In this document: positions 37,505 to 46,900 of the stretch, piece after piece | Layout of the letters: every line of letters begins with the position of its first letter | How positions within the stretch are numbered: the stretch's first letter is position 1 | DNA from: Enterovibrio gelatinilyticus | GTDB taxonomy: Bacteria > Pseudomonadota > Gammaproteobacteria > Enterobacterales > Vibrionaceae | Direction of reading: 5' to 3' | NCBI RefSeq assembly: GCF_028683095.1 | Contig: NZ_JAJUBC010000024.1 | Coordinates: 1 to 64,000 of the forward strand | Length of the DNA stretch: 64,000 nucleotides | Position numbers and translations under genes: made by a program | The notes under the pieces: generated by a model | Database searches by the model: none | What the model was told of the DNA's origin: nothing | The model's input: only the letters and a program-made list of their open reading frames with translations

Positions 37505-38083
37505 ATGACTCCAAAGACACACACATCACGACGAGTACCCATCATAGTAGGTACCTTTGTATTAGGGATCAGCAGTATGGTTTACCTTCATTTGGGTGAA
37601 CCGTCACAGCTGTTTTCTGCACCAAGTAACTTCGTCATGCCGAAATCAGAATCCTTCGTTACACCTCGTTTCGATGCCCTTCAAACCCAATTAAAAGCCG
37701 ACAAGCAAAACGGGAAGCTGTGGTTTGAACTGGGCCATGAATACATGGCAAGGGGAGAGTTTGATAACGCCTCAACGGTGTTTCACTACGCGGAGCGTTT
37801 ATCAAGCGATCCAGCTGCAGATATTTTTTCTGCACAAGCCACCGCTCGCTATTACGCCAACAAACAACGATTCGATGACCAAGTACAAACTTGGTTAAAT
37901 GAAGCGCTAAAACGCGCCCCTAACAATGCTTCCGCACACATGCTTATCGCATCGGATCATTTCCTGTCAGCAAGATACCCATTGGCGATCGAACATTGGG
38001 AAACCATTCTTGATGCCAATCACCCCGACATTGACCGGGTGGCTATTATCACATCCATACATCAAGCCAAACGTATGCTGTAA
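37505..38083 (+). CDS. nrfG: NrfG-like TPR protein (haem lyase accessory)
   Basis: 192 residues: an N-terminal membrane anchor (residues 10-28, RVPIIVGTFVLGISSMVYL) and TPR repeats (LWFELGHEYMARGEFDNAS; SAHMLIASDHFLSARYPLA; a CcmI/NrfG-type arrangement). NrfG presents the apo-cytochrome CxxCK haem site to the NrfEF lyase. The assignment rests on fold plus location at the 3' end of nrfA; a generic TPR protein is the alternative. ATG 37505 was chosen for the anchor position; upstream TTG 37442 is possible and neither has a good ribosome site. It is not in the nrfBCDEF operon, unlike in E. coli. Confidence 0.68.
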   Translation: MTPKTHTSRRVPIIVGTFVLGISSMVYLHLGEPSQLFSAPSNFVMPKSESFVTPRFDALQTQLKADKQNGKLWFELGHEYMARGEFDNASTVFHYAERLSSDPAADIFSAQATARYYANKQRFDDQVQTWLNEALKRAPNNASAHMLIASDHFLSARYPLAIEHWETILDANHPDIDRVAIITSIHQAKRML

Positions 38084-38110
38084 AAAAGGCCAGCTTTCGC
38101 TGGCCTTGAT
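38081..38110 (-). terminator. Terminator between nrfG-like gene and nrfA
   Basis: AAGGCCAGC / GCTGGCCTT stem with TTTC loop. The T-run is on the minus strand, so it mainly ends nrfA, but the hairpin directly abuts the nrfG-like stop (38083) and may serve both. Confidence 0.88.
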
Positions 38111-38154
38111 TCTCATCACTCACTTTATCGGCTTAATCGATAGACCTAGCCCTA

Positions 38155-39600
38155 TTAATATGACGCCTCACGGACTTTTGCATCTTCATCCCACTGAGGA
38201 ACCACAGTTTTCAAGAACTCTGCTTTCTCCGTGTTCATGGTTTCCATGTCCATACCCAATACTGCCTGCGCTTTCTCTTTCGTAGAAATATCCGGTATCT
38301 GAACAGGCTCTGTGATGCCCTTCGTCGCGAGTAGGCGAGCCAACTTGGTTCGCGCATCTGCTGCACGGTCTACAGCTGTACCCAAGGCTTTTAATGCAAT
38401 CTCAGGGGCATGCATATGAACGCCATGTGACGCTATCGCATAATCCCAACGCCATTGCGCATGACGAATATCTTGAAGGATCGATTCCATTTCAACATCG
38501 CTAGCACCCGCATCCCACGCTGCTGCTGCTTCAAAGTGCGCAGCCACAATATGCTTTTCAGCCGTAAGCTTCATGTTCAGCACTTGTGCTTTACGCGTCG
38601 ACACAATTTCCAACATGGTGTCTTTACTTTGTGTATGACACTGAGCACACGTATTTTCGAACTGATCAAATGGGTTGCCAATTTTGTGGCTGGTGTACAC
38701 CTTACCTTCAGGGGTTTGTACTTTCGGCATGTGGCAGTCAATACAACCGACATCGTTTTTGCCATGTATACCATCACGCCACGTTTCAAACTCTGGGTGC
38801 TGCGCTTTCAGCATCGGCGCTTTAGACAATTTATGCGTCCAATCTTTAAAGCCAATCGCGTCAAAGTAATCTTCCATTTGATCGACATTGGTACCTTGCG
38901 CCCAAGGGAAGGTGACCGCTTTGGTCGGCCCCGAGAAATAGTACTCAACATGACACTGTCCACACACTTGAGCCTGTTGAGTAAAACGGGATTGTTGCTC
39001 AAACGGTTGATGAATACTGTTCATGGCCCTGTCTGCATACGGGCGTGACAACTTCAGTGCTGGTTCGCCTCGCTCAAACGCTTCGCTTTTTGTATCGTGA
39101 CAATCACCGCAACCTATCGTATTGCTGATTTCGTCGCCAAGACGTGACCATTTTCCCTCAAAATAACCGTCTTCGCCGCGTTCCTCGATTAACCTAGCAA
39201 CATCAGGACTTTTACAGCTCCAACATGCCATTGGCATCGGACCTGATTGCGCATCTTTCGGCGCGCCGGTGCGTAACGTGTTTCGAACATCATCTAACGC
39301 ATAAAAGTGGCCACGTGCTTTATTGTAATCTTTTGCAAAGCCATAACCCGCCCACATGATGACCATGTTGGGATCTTCAGCGAGCGCATCCTCTAAATGC
39401 TTACTCTCGCTAGTGGCTTTCCACGAGTCATATTGTTCAGGGAAGGTAGATTGATAGACGTCATTACGCACTTCAATGCGTTTTGTGTCTGGGGGGGATG
39501 TCTCTGCCAATACGGTTGAGGAATAACCAAGAATCGAGATCCCCATTACCGCACTCATGATGCAGGCAGACATGATACGAGTTGCCGACTGAATGCTCAC
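38155..39600 (-). CDS. nrfA: Cytochrome c-552, ammonia-forming nitrite reductase NrfA
   Basis: 481 residues with a Sec signal peptide (cleavage near VLAE, residue 33). Five haem-binding motifs are present in order: CWSCK (the active-site haem with Lys ligand), CGDCH, CGQCH, CIDCH and CAQCH. The CxxCK form is diagnostic of NrfA and requires the dedicated NrfEFG lyase encoded nearby. It reduces nitrite to ammonium with six electrons in the periplasm. It is transcribed divergently from nrfBCDEF across a region with an FNR box, and ends at a strong hairpin. Confidence 0.97.
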   Translation of the reverse strand: MSIQSATRIMSACIMSAVMGISILGYSSTVLAETSPPDTKRIEVRNDVYQSTFPEQYDSWKATSESKHLEDALAEDPNMVIMWAGYGFAKDYNKARGHFYALDDVRNTLRTGAPKDAQSGPMPMACWSCKSPDVARLIEERGEDGYFEGKWSRLGDEISNTIGCGDCHDTKSEAFERGEPALKLSRPYADRAMNSIHQPFEQQSRFTQQAQVCGQCHVEYYFSGPTKAVTFPWAQGTNVDQMEDYFDAIGFKDWTHKLSKAPMLKAQHPEFETWRDGIHGKNDVGCIDCHMPKVQTPEGKVYTSHKIGNPFDQFENTCAQCHTQSKDTMLEIVSTRKAQVLNMKLTAEKHIVAAHFEAAAAWDAGASDVEMESILQDIRHAQWRWDYAIASHGVHMHAPEIALKALGTAVDRAADARTKLARLLATKGITEPVQIPDISTKEKAQAVLGMDMETMNTEKAEFLKTVVPQWDEDAKVREASY

Positions 39601-39805
39601 AGCATTGCCTCCAATATTTTTTAATTTATCGTCCTACCAGCGTTGTGAGTTCAGGTATGCAGACAATGCAATTGGAGTTCTAAATAGTGTAGCGAATTCC
39701 CACACATAATCTGTGACATTTATTTCATCCTTGGGTGACATTCACAATTTCATAACCTGATTTTGCAGCCTATTAATGGGAATGATTTTTGTTTATAGCC
39801 CAAAA

Positions 39806-39819
39806 TTGATGTGCATCAT
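39806..39819. promoter_or_regulatory. FNR box in the nrfA-nrfB divergent region
   Basis: TTGAT-GTGC-ATCAT, nine of ten bases of the FNR consensus TTGAT-N4-ATCAA. It is 206 bp from the nrfA start and 235 bp from the nrfB start, inside the 454-bp divergent region 39601-40054, where I see no gene. It predicts anaerobic induction of one or both operons. NarL/NarP-type heptamers are expected but I could not place them confidently. Confidence 0.65.
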
Positions 39820-40054
39820 TAAAGGTGTATTTAATTTGTTTGTTTTGTTAAATCGAGAGGTGTGAACCTTCATTCTATCGTGGGTCTGATATCTAATATC
39901 CTTACACGGCGTTGTGGCTGTATGCAAAAATGTAATGAGAGTTAACAAGGAATGCACAGGCTATTTTAGCCTGCGGCAGATCACGTAACTCTGATCAAGC
40001 AGCTTCGGTCTATGAGTTTTGCTCTCATGACGGAAACGCTGTTAAAGGTGAACA

Positions 40055-40657
40055 ATGAGCAATCTCAAAGCCAGCCCCTTCTGGAGCGCAACCATCATTG
40101 CTGCGCTTTGTCTTTGGGGCATATCGCTGACTGTTGCCACTGCTAACGAAGGAGTATCTGCTCAAACCAGTGGAGATTCTGTTTCACAACAGCATGAAGT
40201 GACATTTCAAAGAAACCCCGATTACGCTTGCACACAGTGCCATAAAGACGAGGAAAACCAACTCGCTGGAACACACGGCGAAGCCATAAATCCCCACACA
40301 AATCGAGACATGACCTGCATCGATTGCCACACAGGTATCACTGAAGATCACCGTGACGGCGCAAAAGATGTTGTCAAATTTGACCACTCTCAATCCGTGG
40401 CAGGCACAGACATTCCTGCTGCGTCACTCGCGTGGATCCTGCAACAAAACACGCAATGCGAAGCGTGCCACGAACCGCTTGATTTACGTGAAGCCAACTG
40501 GACACATGATGTCCATGCAAGAGATCTCACCTGTACGTCTTGCCACGATGTACACCCTAAACAGGACCCAATGAAAGGCATTACGCGCAAAGACAACATT
40601 CAACTCTGCGTTGATTGCCATTCCGACCAAACCAAAGCACGGGAGGAGAAAGAATGA
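40055..40657 (+). CDS. nrfB: Pentahaem c-type cytochrome NrfB
   Basis: 200 residues with a signal peptide (residues 1-31) and five CxxCH haem motifs: CTQCH, CIDCH, CEACH, CTSCH and CVDCH. NrfB is the periplasmic carrier that hands electrons from the NrfCD quinol dehydrogenase to NrfA. The gene starts the plus-strand operon and its stop overlaps nrfC (ATGA). Confidence 0.95.
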   Translation: MSNLKASPFWSATIIAALCLWGISLTVATANEGVSAQTSGDSVSQQHEVTFQRNPDYACTQCHKDEENQLAGTHGEAINPHTNRDMTCIDCHTGITEDHRDGAKDVVKFDHSQSVAGTDIPAASLAWILQQNTQCEACHEPLDLREANWTHDVHARDLTCTSCHDVHPKQDPMKGITRKDNIQLCVDCHSDQTKAREEKE

Positions 40658-41343
40658 GTTGTTCTAGACGTCAATTTCTTACCGGAGCAGGGGCTGTTAT
40701 CTTTACGACTGGCGTTGCGGGCACTCAGATGATCAGTCGTCCTGTTCTCGCCGCAAGTACCGAAATCAACAGCATTCGATATGGAATGGTGCATGACGAA
40801 GGCCTGTGTATTGGTTGCACCGCGTGTACCGATGCGTGCCGAACGGTCAATAATGTTCCCGAAGGGGTGTCACGACTTGAGATTGTTCGCACTGAGCCTG
40901 TGGGTGAATACCCAGATACGAAATACGGCTTCACCCGTGTCTCTTGTCAGCATTGCGAAAATGCCCCTTGTGTTTACGTTTGCCCGACAGGTGCAGCGAT
41001 AAAAGACCCTGATACAGGAATCGTAGATGTGGTCGCCGACAAATGTGTCGGCTGTGGATACTGCTTGGCGGCTTGCCCCTATCAAGTTCGATTCTTCCAC
41101 CCCGAAACCCATGCGGCTGATAAATGTGATTTTTGTCGTCACACCAACCTGGCAGAAGGAAAACTGCCTGCTTGTGTGGAGTCTTGCCCAACGAAAGCCC
41201 TCACCTTTGGCGATCTCAATGATCCTGAAAGTCAGGTTTCTCAATTGCTAAAACAGAAGACGGTTTACCGCGATAAAGCCCACCTTGGAACTGCACCTCA
41301 GCTCTATAAAGTGCCGCACAATGCAGGGGAGATAAAGTCATGA
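40654..41343 (+). CDS. nrfC: Iron-sulfur protein NrfC
   Basis: 229 residues. A twin-arginine signal (SRRQFLTGAGAVIF) targets it to the periplasm. The ferredoxin-like core has four Cys clusters (CIGCTACTDAC, CQHCENAPCVYVCPTGA, CVGCGYCLAACPY, CDFCRH ... CVESCPTKAL), i.e. four [4Fe-4S] centres. It passes electrons from NrfD to NrfB. ATG 40654 follows GGGAGGAG; its end overlaps nrfD (ATGA). Confidence 0.95.
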   Translation: MSCSRRQFLTGAGAVIFTTGVAGTQMISRPVLAASTEINSIRYGMVHDEGLCIGCTACTDACRTVNNVPEGVSRLEIVRTEPVGEYPDTKYGFTRVSCQHCENAPCVYVCPTGAAIKDPDTGIVDVVADKCVGCGYCLAACPYQVRFFHPETHAADKCDFCRHTNLAEGKLPACVESCPTKALTFGDLNDPESQVSQLLKQKTVYRDKAHLGTAPQLYKVPHNAGEIKS

Positions 41344-42305
41344 GCACCTTCGCTAATGCTTTTCAGTTTGACTCACTGGTCTGGGATTGGATCATTGCGG
41401 TATACCTTTTCCTTGCAGGCATGTCTGCAGGCGCGGCTATGATAGCTGTTTACCTTAAACGAAATGTGATTGAAGGTGACGCGGCAAAAAATGGCATTAT
41501 CCGCGCCACCGCCATTCTTGCCCCTATGGGCATCATTGTTGGCTTACTTATCTTGGTTTTCCACCTCACTAAACCACTTGAGTTCTGGAAGATCATGATT
41601 TATTTCAACCCAACGTCTGTGATGTCCATGGGCGTGGTGTTGTTCCAAGTCTATATGATGGTGTTGTTTGCGTGGCTAGCCAGTGTTTTCCTGAACGACA
41701 TTCAACGTATTGTCGGTCATTGGGTAGACAAGATCCCTGGTGCCAATGCACTGCTAACGGCCTGCCGTCGATTTGAAAACGGTCTGGAAATCACACTGGC
41801 AATCCTTGCCATTGTGCTTGCGGCCTACACAGGTTTTCTGCTTTCGGCTCTCAAAACCTATCCGTTGCTCAATAATCCTGTGTTGCCAATCCTATTTCTG
41901 TTCTCAAGCCTTTCATCTGGCGCAGCGGCGTGTTTGCTTGTCGGTGTCATTGGATTCAAAGAGCCAATGAACAGCGCGTCTGTGCGATGGGTCCATCGTT
42001 TTGAGCGTCCCGTCGTGTTATTCGAACTGTTCGTTATCTTTGCGTTCTTCTCTGGGCTGTATTTTGGCGGAGGGCAAAAAGAAGTGGCGGTGTTAGCCGC
42101 GATAGGAGGAGGATTTTGGTCCAGTTGGTTCTGGTACGGGGTTATCGGGCTCGGAATGGTTTTGCCATTGGTCCTTAACGCGATAAGTCCGAGCGGCGTT
42201 AAACACCGCACCAGTTATCTTGCCGTCGTCACGACATTGAGCCTGATTGGGGTATTGATGTTACGCACATTTATTCTGTACGCAGGACAAATGACCACGG
42301 TCTAA
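41340..42305 (+). CDS. nrfD: Quinol dehydrogenase membrane subunit NrfD
   Basis: 321 residues, about eight transmembrane helices, a member of the NrfD/PsrC family. The N-terminal segment WDWIIAVYLFLAGMSAGAAM is the classical NrfD opening. It oxidises menaquinol at the inner membrane and passes electrons to NrfC. It overlaps nrfC by 4 nt; a 131-bp gap precedes nrfE. Confidence 0.93.
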   Translation: MSTFANAFQFDSLVWDWIIAVYLFLAGMSAGAAMIAVYLKRNVIEGDAAKNGIIRATAILAPMGIIVGLLILVFHLTKPLEFWKIMIYFNPTSVMSMGVVLFQVYMMVLFAWLASVFLNDIQRIVGHWVDKIPGANALLTACRRFENGLEITLAILAIVLAAYTGFLLSALKTYPLLNNPVLPILFLFSSLSSGAAACLLVGVIGFKEPMNSASVRWVHRFERPVVLFELFVIFAFFSGLYFGGGQKEVAVLAAIGGGFWSSWFWYGVIGLGMVLPLVLNAISPSGVKHRTSYLAVVTTLSLIGVLMLRTFILYAGQMTTV

Positions 42306-42436
42306 CACAACATCGGCTTTGCCTGAGGATGCTTAGTCACAATGTCCTCAGGTAAAGCGAGTTACCTAACGAACCCATTCACCTTAGTTTCCTGAGTTGG
42401 TTCTCTGGGTTTATTTATCAAAAAGTTATCTTGCCT

Positions 42437-44383
42437 ATGCTCTCTGAAATTGGTCATTGTCTCCTTATTGTTGCTATCACTTCCGCGTTTTCTTCCTCTG
42501 TGCTCGGCGGGTTGAGCCTCTGCTTTCCGAATACCACGTTCAAGGAAACGGCAAGCATGACGCCTTGGCTCGCAACCCTTGCGTTTTTTAGCCTCTTTAC
42601 TGCAACAGCAATCCTTGCCTTCAGTTTTATCAATGACGACTTCTCACTGCAATATGTTGCCCAACATTCGAATAGCGCACTACCTACCCCCTTCAAGTTG
42701 GCCGCGGTTTGGGGTGGGCATGAAGGGTCATTTCTCTTTATGGTACTCGCTCTTTCTGGCTGGTCGGCACTGGTGGCTAACAACAAGACGTTGCCCGAAG
42801 ATTATGCCAATGCAGCGCGGTTTGTTCTCAGTACCATCGTGACACTGTTGGGTATTTACTGCCTTTGGTTATCCAACCCATTTTTACGAGAACTACCCGC
42901 AGCCTTGGAAGGCAGAGATCTCAACCCCATGCTGCAAGACATAGGGTTGATTCTGCATCCCCCGCTGCTTTATTTGGGCTACATTGGTTTTGCTGTGCCA
43001 TTTGCCTTTGCGATTGCTGCACTTCTCACTCAAACACCCGCCAGAGCATGGGCTGATTCATGTCTGCGCTGGGCACTGGTTACATGGGCATTTCTAACGG
43101 TAGGTATTGCGATAGGCTCTTGGTGGGCCTATCACGAACTAGGCTGGGGAGGCTGGTGGTTTTGGGACCCGGTCGAAAACGCTTCACTTCTGCCTTGGTT
43201 AACCGCCACCGCGTTAATACATTGCTTGGTATCAACAGCCCGAAACAACACGCTAGTCAGTTGGACGCTCCTGCTCGCCATAGTGACATTCGCACTGACC
43301 ATATTAGGCACGTTTATCGTCCGCTCAGGCGTACTGACGTCAGTGCATGCGTTTGCCTCAGCCCCGATGCGAGGCACAGGGTTGCTGATTATTTTAACCG
43401 TGTTACTTTTCCCCGCGTTGCTGCTTTTTGCGCTGAGGGCCGCGAATATTTCCCACCAAGATGCCGAGAAATCACGTTGGCACCCTCAACGATTCTGGCT
43501 CATGGTAGCTGCCAGTTTGCTGTGCGCCATGATGTTAATTGTGATGCTTGGCACCTTGTATCCCATGATTTATGCCGCAATAGGACTCGGCACACTGTCT
43601 GTGGGAGCACCTTACTTTAACTCGTTGTTCGTCCCTTTGGCTGTAGTCTCGGCCTTCGCTGCCACCTTCAGCACTGCTCGTGGGTTGTCCAAACTTAAAA
43701 TGCGGATAGGCATAACGGTCTCCTTGCTTGTTGGATGTGTGATCACCTATCTAGGGACCCAATACTACCAAGTCCCCTTCTCGTTGATGGTATCGGCTGC
43801 GCTGACCGCCTCATTTTCCTTAATCGTCGCTACCGTTTACCACTGGTTTAACCGTTCGCGGACTATGGCGCCTATTGCAATGACACTCGGGCATTTGAGC
43901 CTTGCCATCACGATAATGGGGGCGGCGCTTCTCGATGGTTTTGGCAGTGAAATCAGCGCAAAAATGCAGGGGAACCAACACGTCTATTTAGGGCCATACA
44001 CCGTGACTCATCAGGGAAGTTCATGGCATATTGGTCCCAATTACACCGCAGAGCGCATCACTTTGTCTGTGTCAAAAAATGGCACTGAGATTGGTCATGT
44101 TACCCCTGAAAAACGTCACTACACCGTCAGGACAATGAACATGTCTGAAGCGGGCGTACTCAGAGATAATTTTAGCGATGTGTATGTCACGCTTGGCAGC
44201 AAGTTTGATTCAGATACTTTCGCAGTAAGAGTCCAGATAAAGCCGTACGTTCACTTGCTTTGGATTGGCGCATTTATGATGCTAATCGCAGGTTTATGGG
44301 GGGCTGCCTATCACTACAAACGCGCGCGCCTTGCACGCGTTGGACAAGGCGAACCCTCACCACTCTCTGAGAGAATTCACTAA
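42437..44383 (+). CDS. nrfE: Haem lyase subunit NrfE (CcmF-like)
   Basis: 648 residues with about 15 membrane helices. The signature AAVWGGHEGSFLF and the Trp-rich WWAYHELGWGGWWFWDPVEN place it in the CcmF/NrfE haem lyase family. With NrfF and NrfG it attaches haem to the CxxCK site of NrfA. A neighbouring NrfF and the absence of CcmA-E genes favour NrfE over CcmF. ATG 42437 is preferred over TTG 42431; there is no strong ribosome site. Confidence 0.9.
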   Translation: MLSEIGHCLLIVAITSAFSSSVLGGLSLCFPNTTFKETASMTPWLATLAFFSLFTATAILAFSFINDDFSLQYVAQHSNSALPTPFKLAAVWGGHEGSFLFMVLALSGWSALVANNKTLPEDYANAARFVLSTIVTLLGIYCLWLSNPFLRELPAALEGRDLNPMLQDIGLILHPPLLYLGYIGFAVPFAFAIAALLTQTPARAWADSCLRWALVTWAFLTVGIAIGSWWAYHELGWGGWWFWDPVENASLLPWLTATALIHCLVSTARNNTLVSWTLLLAIVTFALTILGTFIVRSGVLTSVHAFASAPMRGTGLLIILTVLLFPALLLFALRAANISHQDAEKSRWHPQRFWLMVAASLLCAMMLIVMLGTLYPMIYAAIGLGTLSVGAPYFNSLFVPLAVVSAFAATFSTARGLSKLKMRIGITVSLLVGCVITYLGTQYYQVPFSLMVSAALTASFSLIVATVYHWFNRSRTMAPIAMTLGHLSLAITIMGAALLDGFGSEISAKMQGNQHVYLGPYTVTHQGSSWHIGPNYTAERITLSVSKNGTEIGHVTPEKRHYTVRTMNMSEAGVLRDNFSDVYVTLGSKFDSDTFAVRVQIKPYVHLLWIGAFMMLIAGLWGAAYHYKRARLARVGQGEPSPLSERIH

Positions 44384-44387
44384 GACG

Positions 44388-44816
44388 ATGAAACAAATAT
44401 ATCTCTTCTCACTACTCAGCTTATTGCTTTCTTGCGCCTTATTTTCATCTGCAGCGAGCACATCCGACACCACACCGTTGCAGCAAGACAATGCCGAAAC
44501 CTTTCAGTTTTCTTCGGCTGAAAATCAACGTCTGGCGCTAAAATTGGGAAAAACGCTTCGCTGTCCTGAATGTCAAAACCAGAACCTCATTGAGTCCAAT
44601 TCGACCGTTGCACAGAATTTGCTACTGACCGTATATCAACAGGTTGAAGCTGGCGCGACAGAAAAAGAAGTGGTCAGCAATATGATTTCCCAGTATGGAC
44701 ACATGGTGCATTACCAGCCTCCCTTCATAGCAGGAACAGCCGCGCTTTGGCTCGCCCCATTATTGATATTGTTTGGCTTTGGTTTCTTTATATTCCGCCA
44801 TTCTCGCCAAGAATGA
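44388..44816 (+). CDS. nrfF: Haem lyase subunit NrfF (CcmH-like)
   Basis: 142 residues: a signal peptide (about 1-22), the CcmH/NrfF thiol motif LRCPECQNQNL near residue 62, and a C-terminal membrane helix (LWLAPLLILFGFGFFIF). The CxxC pair keeps the apocytochrome haem-binding cysteines reduced. The gene starts 4 bp after nrfE. It is the last gene of the operon here; NrfG is not attached. Confidence 0.9.
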   Translation: MKQIYLFSLLSLLLSCALFSSAASTSDTTPLQQDNAETFQFSSAENQRLALKLGKTLRCPECQNQNLIESNSTVAQNLLLTVYQQVEAGATEKEVVSNMISQYGHMVHYQPPFIAGTAALWLAPLLILFGFGFFIFRHSRQE

Positions 44817-45178
44817 ACATGAAATGGCCTAAACATAAGCAAGATAAACAATTTAAGATCATGATTATCCTTAATAATACAAACGGACAGATCGAACTCG
44901 ACACGTAAAATATGCACCACCCGTTAAATTTTTACCTGAAACTGAAAAGCAGCCTTGCCAGAATAGTAGATCACTGGTTTAGCGTACCAAGAGCTTGTGC
45001 TTTTCTTAGAGCCTACCGCCATTTGTTACTATCCCTTTATCTTGCTCCCCATTAAATGCTCACACTTCTACCGCCCCATTATGATCAATAAATTATCCTA
45101 TAATTAAATGTAAGCCTTTTCGTAAAAAGGCATAACCCATTATTAATTTGGTACTTTTTCAGGTGTGGTTTTCAAGAT
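44817..45178. other. Intergenic region after nrfF
   Basis: About 360 bp, AT-rich. It holds a GCCTTTT / AAAAGGC hairpin (45114-45131) without T-run and no gene I can support. The region probably marks a deletion scar, as the FG-GAP fragment starts abruptly at its right edge. Confidence 0.4.
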
Positions 45179-45502
45179 GTGGAAAAAGATGCATTCGGTG
45201 CCTCAGTAGCAATAGGCAACAATGGTAATTGGCTCGCGGTAGGCGCACAATATGAAGATGCTTCTAGCTCGGGAATAGACCCTAGCGACAACGGAAATAC
45301 CGCCAATAATGCTGGTGCCGCCTATATTTTCGAATTAAATGGCAGTTGGCTACAAACCCACTACCTAAAATCACCTAACACCGAAGATGTCTCTTACTTT
45401 GGAAAAGCTATCGCCTTTAGCGCCTTACAAAAAGAATTATTGATAAGTGCGCCGAGTGCGCCAATCAACGATGTTAAATCTGGCGTTGTCTATTTGTTTT
45501 AG
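45179..45502 (+). pseudogene. Truncated FG-GAP repeat protein
   Basis: 107 codons resembling the last one or two FG-GAP (beta-propeller) repeats of large vibrio surface proteins: DAFGASVAIGNNGNWLAVGA ... GAAYIFELNGSWLQTHYLKS, then YFGKAIAFSA and a C-terminal GVVYLF. There is no signal peptide, ribosome site or proper start (only a GTG), and similarity vanishes upstream of about 45170. I take it as the C-terminal remnant of a larger deleted gene. Confidence 0.65.
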
Positions 45503-45650
45503 CAACCATACGAGAGCGGTATGCTTACCTGCTTTGGGTGACAGGTAAGTACTCTGCCTGCGAAACGGTCTCTTTTTCACAATCAATGCTATCGCATAAC
45601 AATTCTTCGCAATAACATTGTACCATTTAAGCTCGGCGCAACGCTTCAGG

Positions 45651-46238
45651 CTACTTTGCCAATCCCATGAGTAGGCCGTTTTCTTCCCACAAAGCGACAC
45701 TCACACCATCAATATCAATCACCACGTTATTCAAATTTGCATCAACCCCTTGCGGCAGTTTTGCTTGATAAAAAGTATAAATCCGCTTGGTGTCCAAATC
45801 CTCCACCTGAAACTGAGCAGCGATTTTCCCGTCGATACTGCAATAACGTGCCCCTAACAGGGTCCATTTATCTACGGGAAGTTGCTTAGGCGTGATCAAT
45901 GCAAAATCTAAACGGTTGAGGTAAGAATCAATATCCACAAATGAATTGCTTAGTATTTCCATCTGCATCTGGCTATTGTGGTTGTAAGCAATCTCGGCCG
46001 AAATGGCATTATAATCATACCCTTTATACCAGAACGTCCAAACGCTCACCGCCAGCATCAACATTGCTGCCATCGCCATCCCAGTTCCCCACACATATGA
46101 TCTGGGCAATGTTTCTTTATCTGATGACTTTTCTTCCAACTCCTTCAAAGCACTTATTTGTGCCGCTGTTAAGGATTTTTCGTTGTAATGTTTGGCGAGT
46201 TGCGACTTTAACGCGTCACGATTTTTTGAATAAGTCAT
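45651..46238 (-). CDS. Anti-sigma-like membrane protein
   Basis: 195 residues. A cytoplasmic helical N-terminus (RDALKSQLAKHYNEKSL ... ALKELEEK) precedes one transmembrane helix (residues 50-68, WGTGMAMAAMLMLAVSVWTF) and a periplasmic beta-rich domain ending GVSVALWEENGLLMGLAK. It begins 2 bp after the ECF sigma gene, so it is presumably its regulator. No zinc motif is visible. Function inferred from position and topology. Confidence 0.75.
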   Translation of the reverse strand: MTYSKNRDALKSQLAKHYNEKSLTAAQISALKELEEKSSDKETLPRSYVWGTGMAMAAMLMLAVSVWTFWYKGYDYNAISAEIAYNHNSQMQMEILSNSFVDIDSYLNRLDFALITPKQLPVDKWTLLGARYCSIDGKIAAQFQVEDLDTKRIYTFYQAKLPQGVDANLNNVVIDIDGVSVALWEENGLLMGLAK

Positions 46239-46240
46239 GG

Positions 46241-46756
46241 CTACGATACCTGCTTTAACATGTGACCAAATTCATCCGCCAAGCGGGCTTTCATTCGACT
46301 CAAACGTGAAAGCAATGTTCCTCTTGGAATATCCGTTAAGGTGGCAATCTCTTGGATGCTAAACCCTTCTACTGCCCATAAATAAAGCAGTTCCCGCTCC
46401 TTTGCGGACATACTGTTCAGCAAGATATCAACGTGTTGCTCGTCAATCGTCATTTTTTCTAGCGCATTAAACGCATAGCTGTCATTTTCATCGCCTTCAA
46501 TAAACTCAGACGACGTGATCAGCTCTAGCTGATTGCGACGGCAGTGATCAACAAATTCATTTCGGATCACACGCATCATGTACGCTTTGGTATGTGTGGC
46601 TTCATCTTCATTCTTTAGTATTTTTTCACAGCAACTTTGCACTAAATCATATGCTTGAGGTTCGTGATGACACAAAGAAAATGCATAACGATAAAGCTGA
46701 TTGAGCAAAGCTTCCGTGAAAATAACCCTTCGACGCTTTCTAAAAAAATTCAGCAT
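46241..46756 (-). CDS. ECF RNA polymerase sigma factor
   Basis: 171 residues with region 2 (LLNQLYRYAFSLCHHEPQ, DLVQSCCEKILKN, AYMMRVIRNEFVDHCRR) and region 4 (MSAKERELLYLWAVEGFSIQ, then EIATLTDIPRGTLLSRLSRM). It is the first gene of a pair with the anti-sigma-like protein and lies 144 bp downstream of the DoxX gene on the same strand, which may belong to the same regulon. The third ECF sigma in the window. Confidence 0.92.
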   Translation of the reverse strand: MLNFFRKRRRVIFTEALLNQLYRYAFSLCHHEPQAYDLVQSCCEKILKNEDEATHTKAYMMRVIRNEFVDHCRRNQLELITSSEFIEGDENDSYAFNALEKMTIDEQHVDILLNSMSAKERELLYLWAVEGFSIQEIATLTDIPRGTLLSRLSRMKARLADEFGHMLKQVS

Positions 46757-46900
46757 GGCGAGTGTCCTTCACATGACAAAATTGATAAAGCAGGTGCCTG
46801 ATACATCCACCCGCTTTCAAGCATGAAAAGGAAATATCCCTCTCTCGTAATTCAATGACGTCGGGTGAGGAGTAGTAAAACGCCACACCGCGAGTGAGTA

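Noticed and set aside
43060-43620. 186-codon plus-strand frame inside nrfE
   Set aside because: An out-of-frame overlap of nrfE without ribosome site; nrfE itself has all family motifs.
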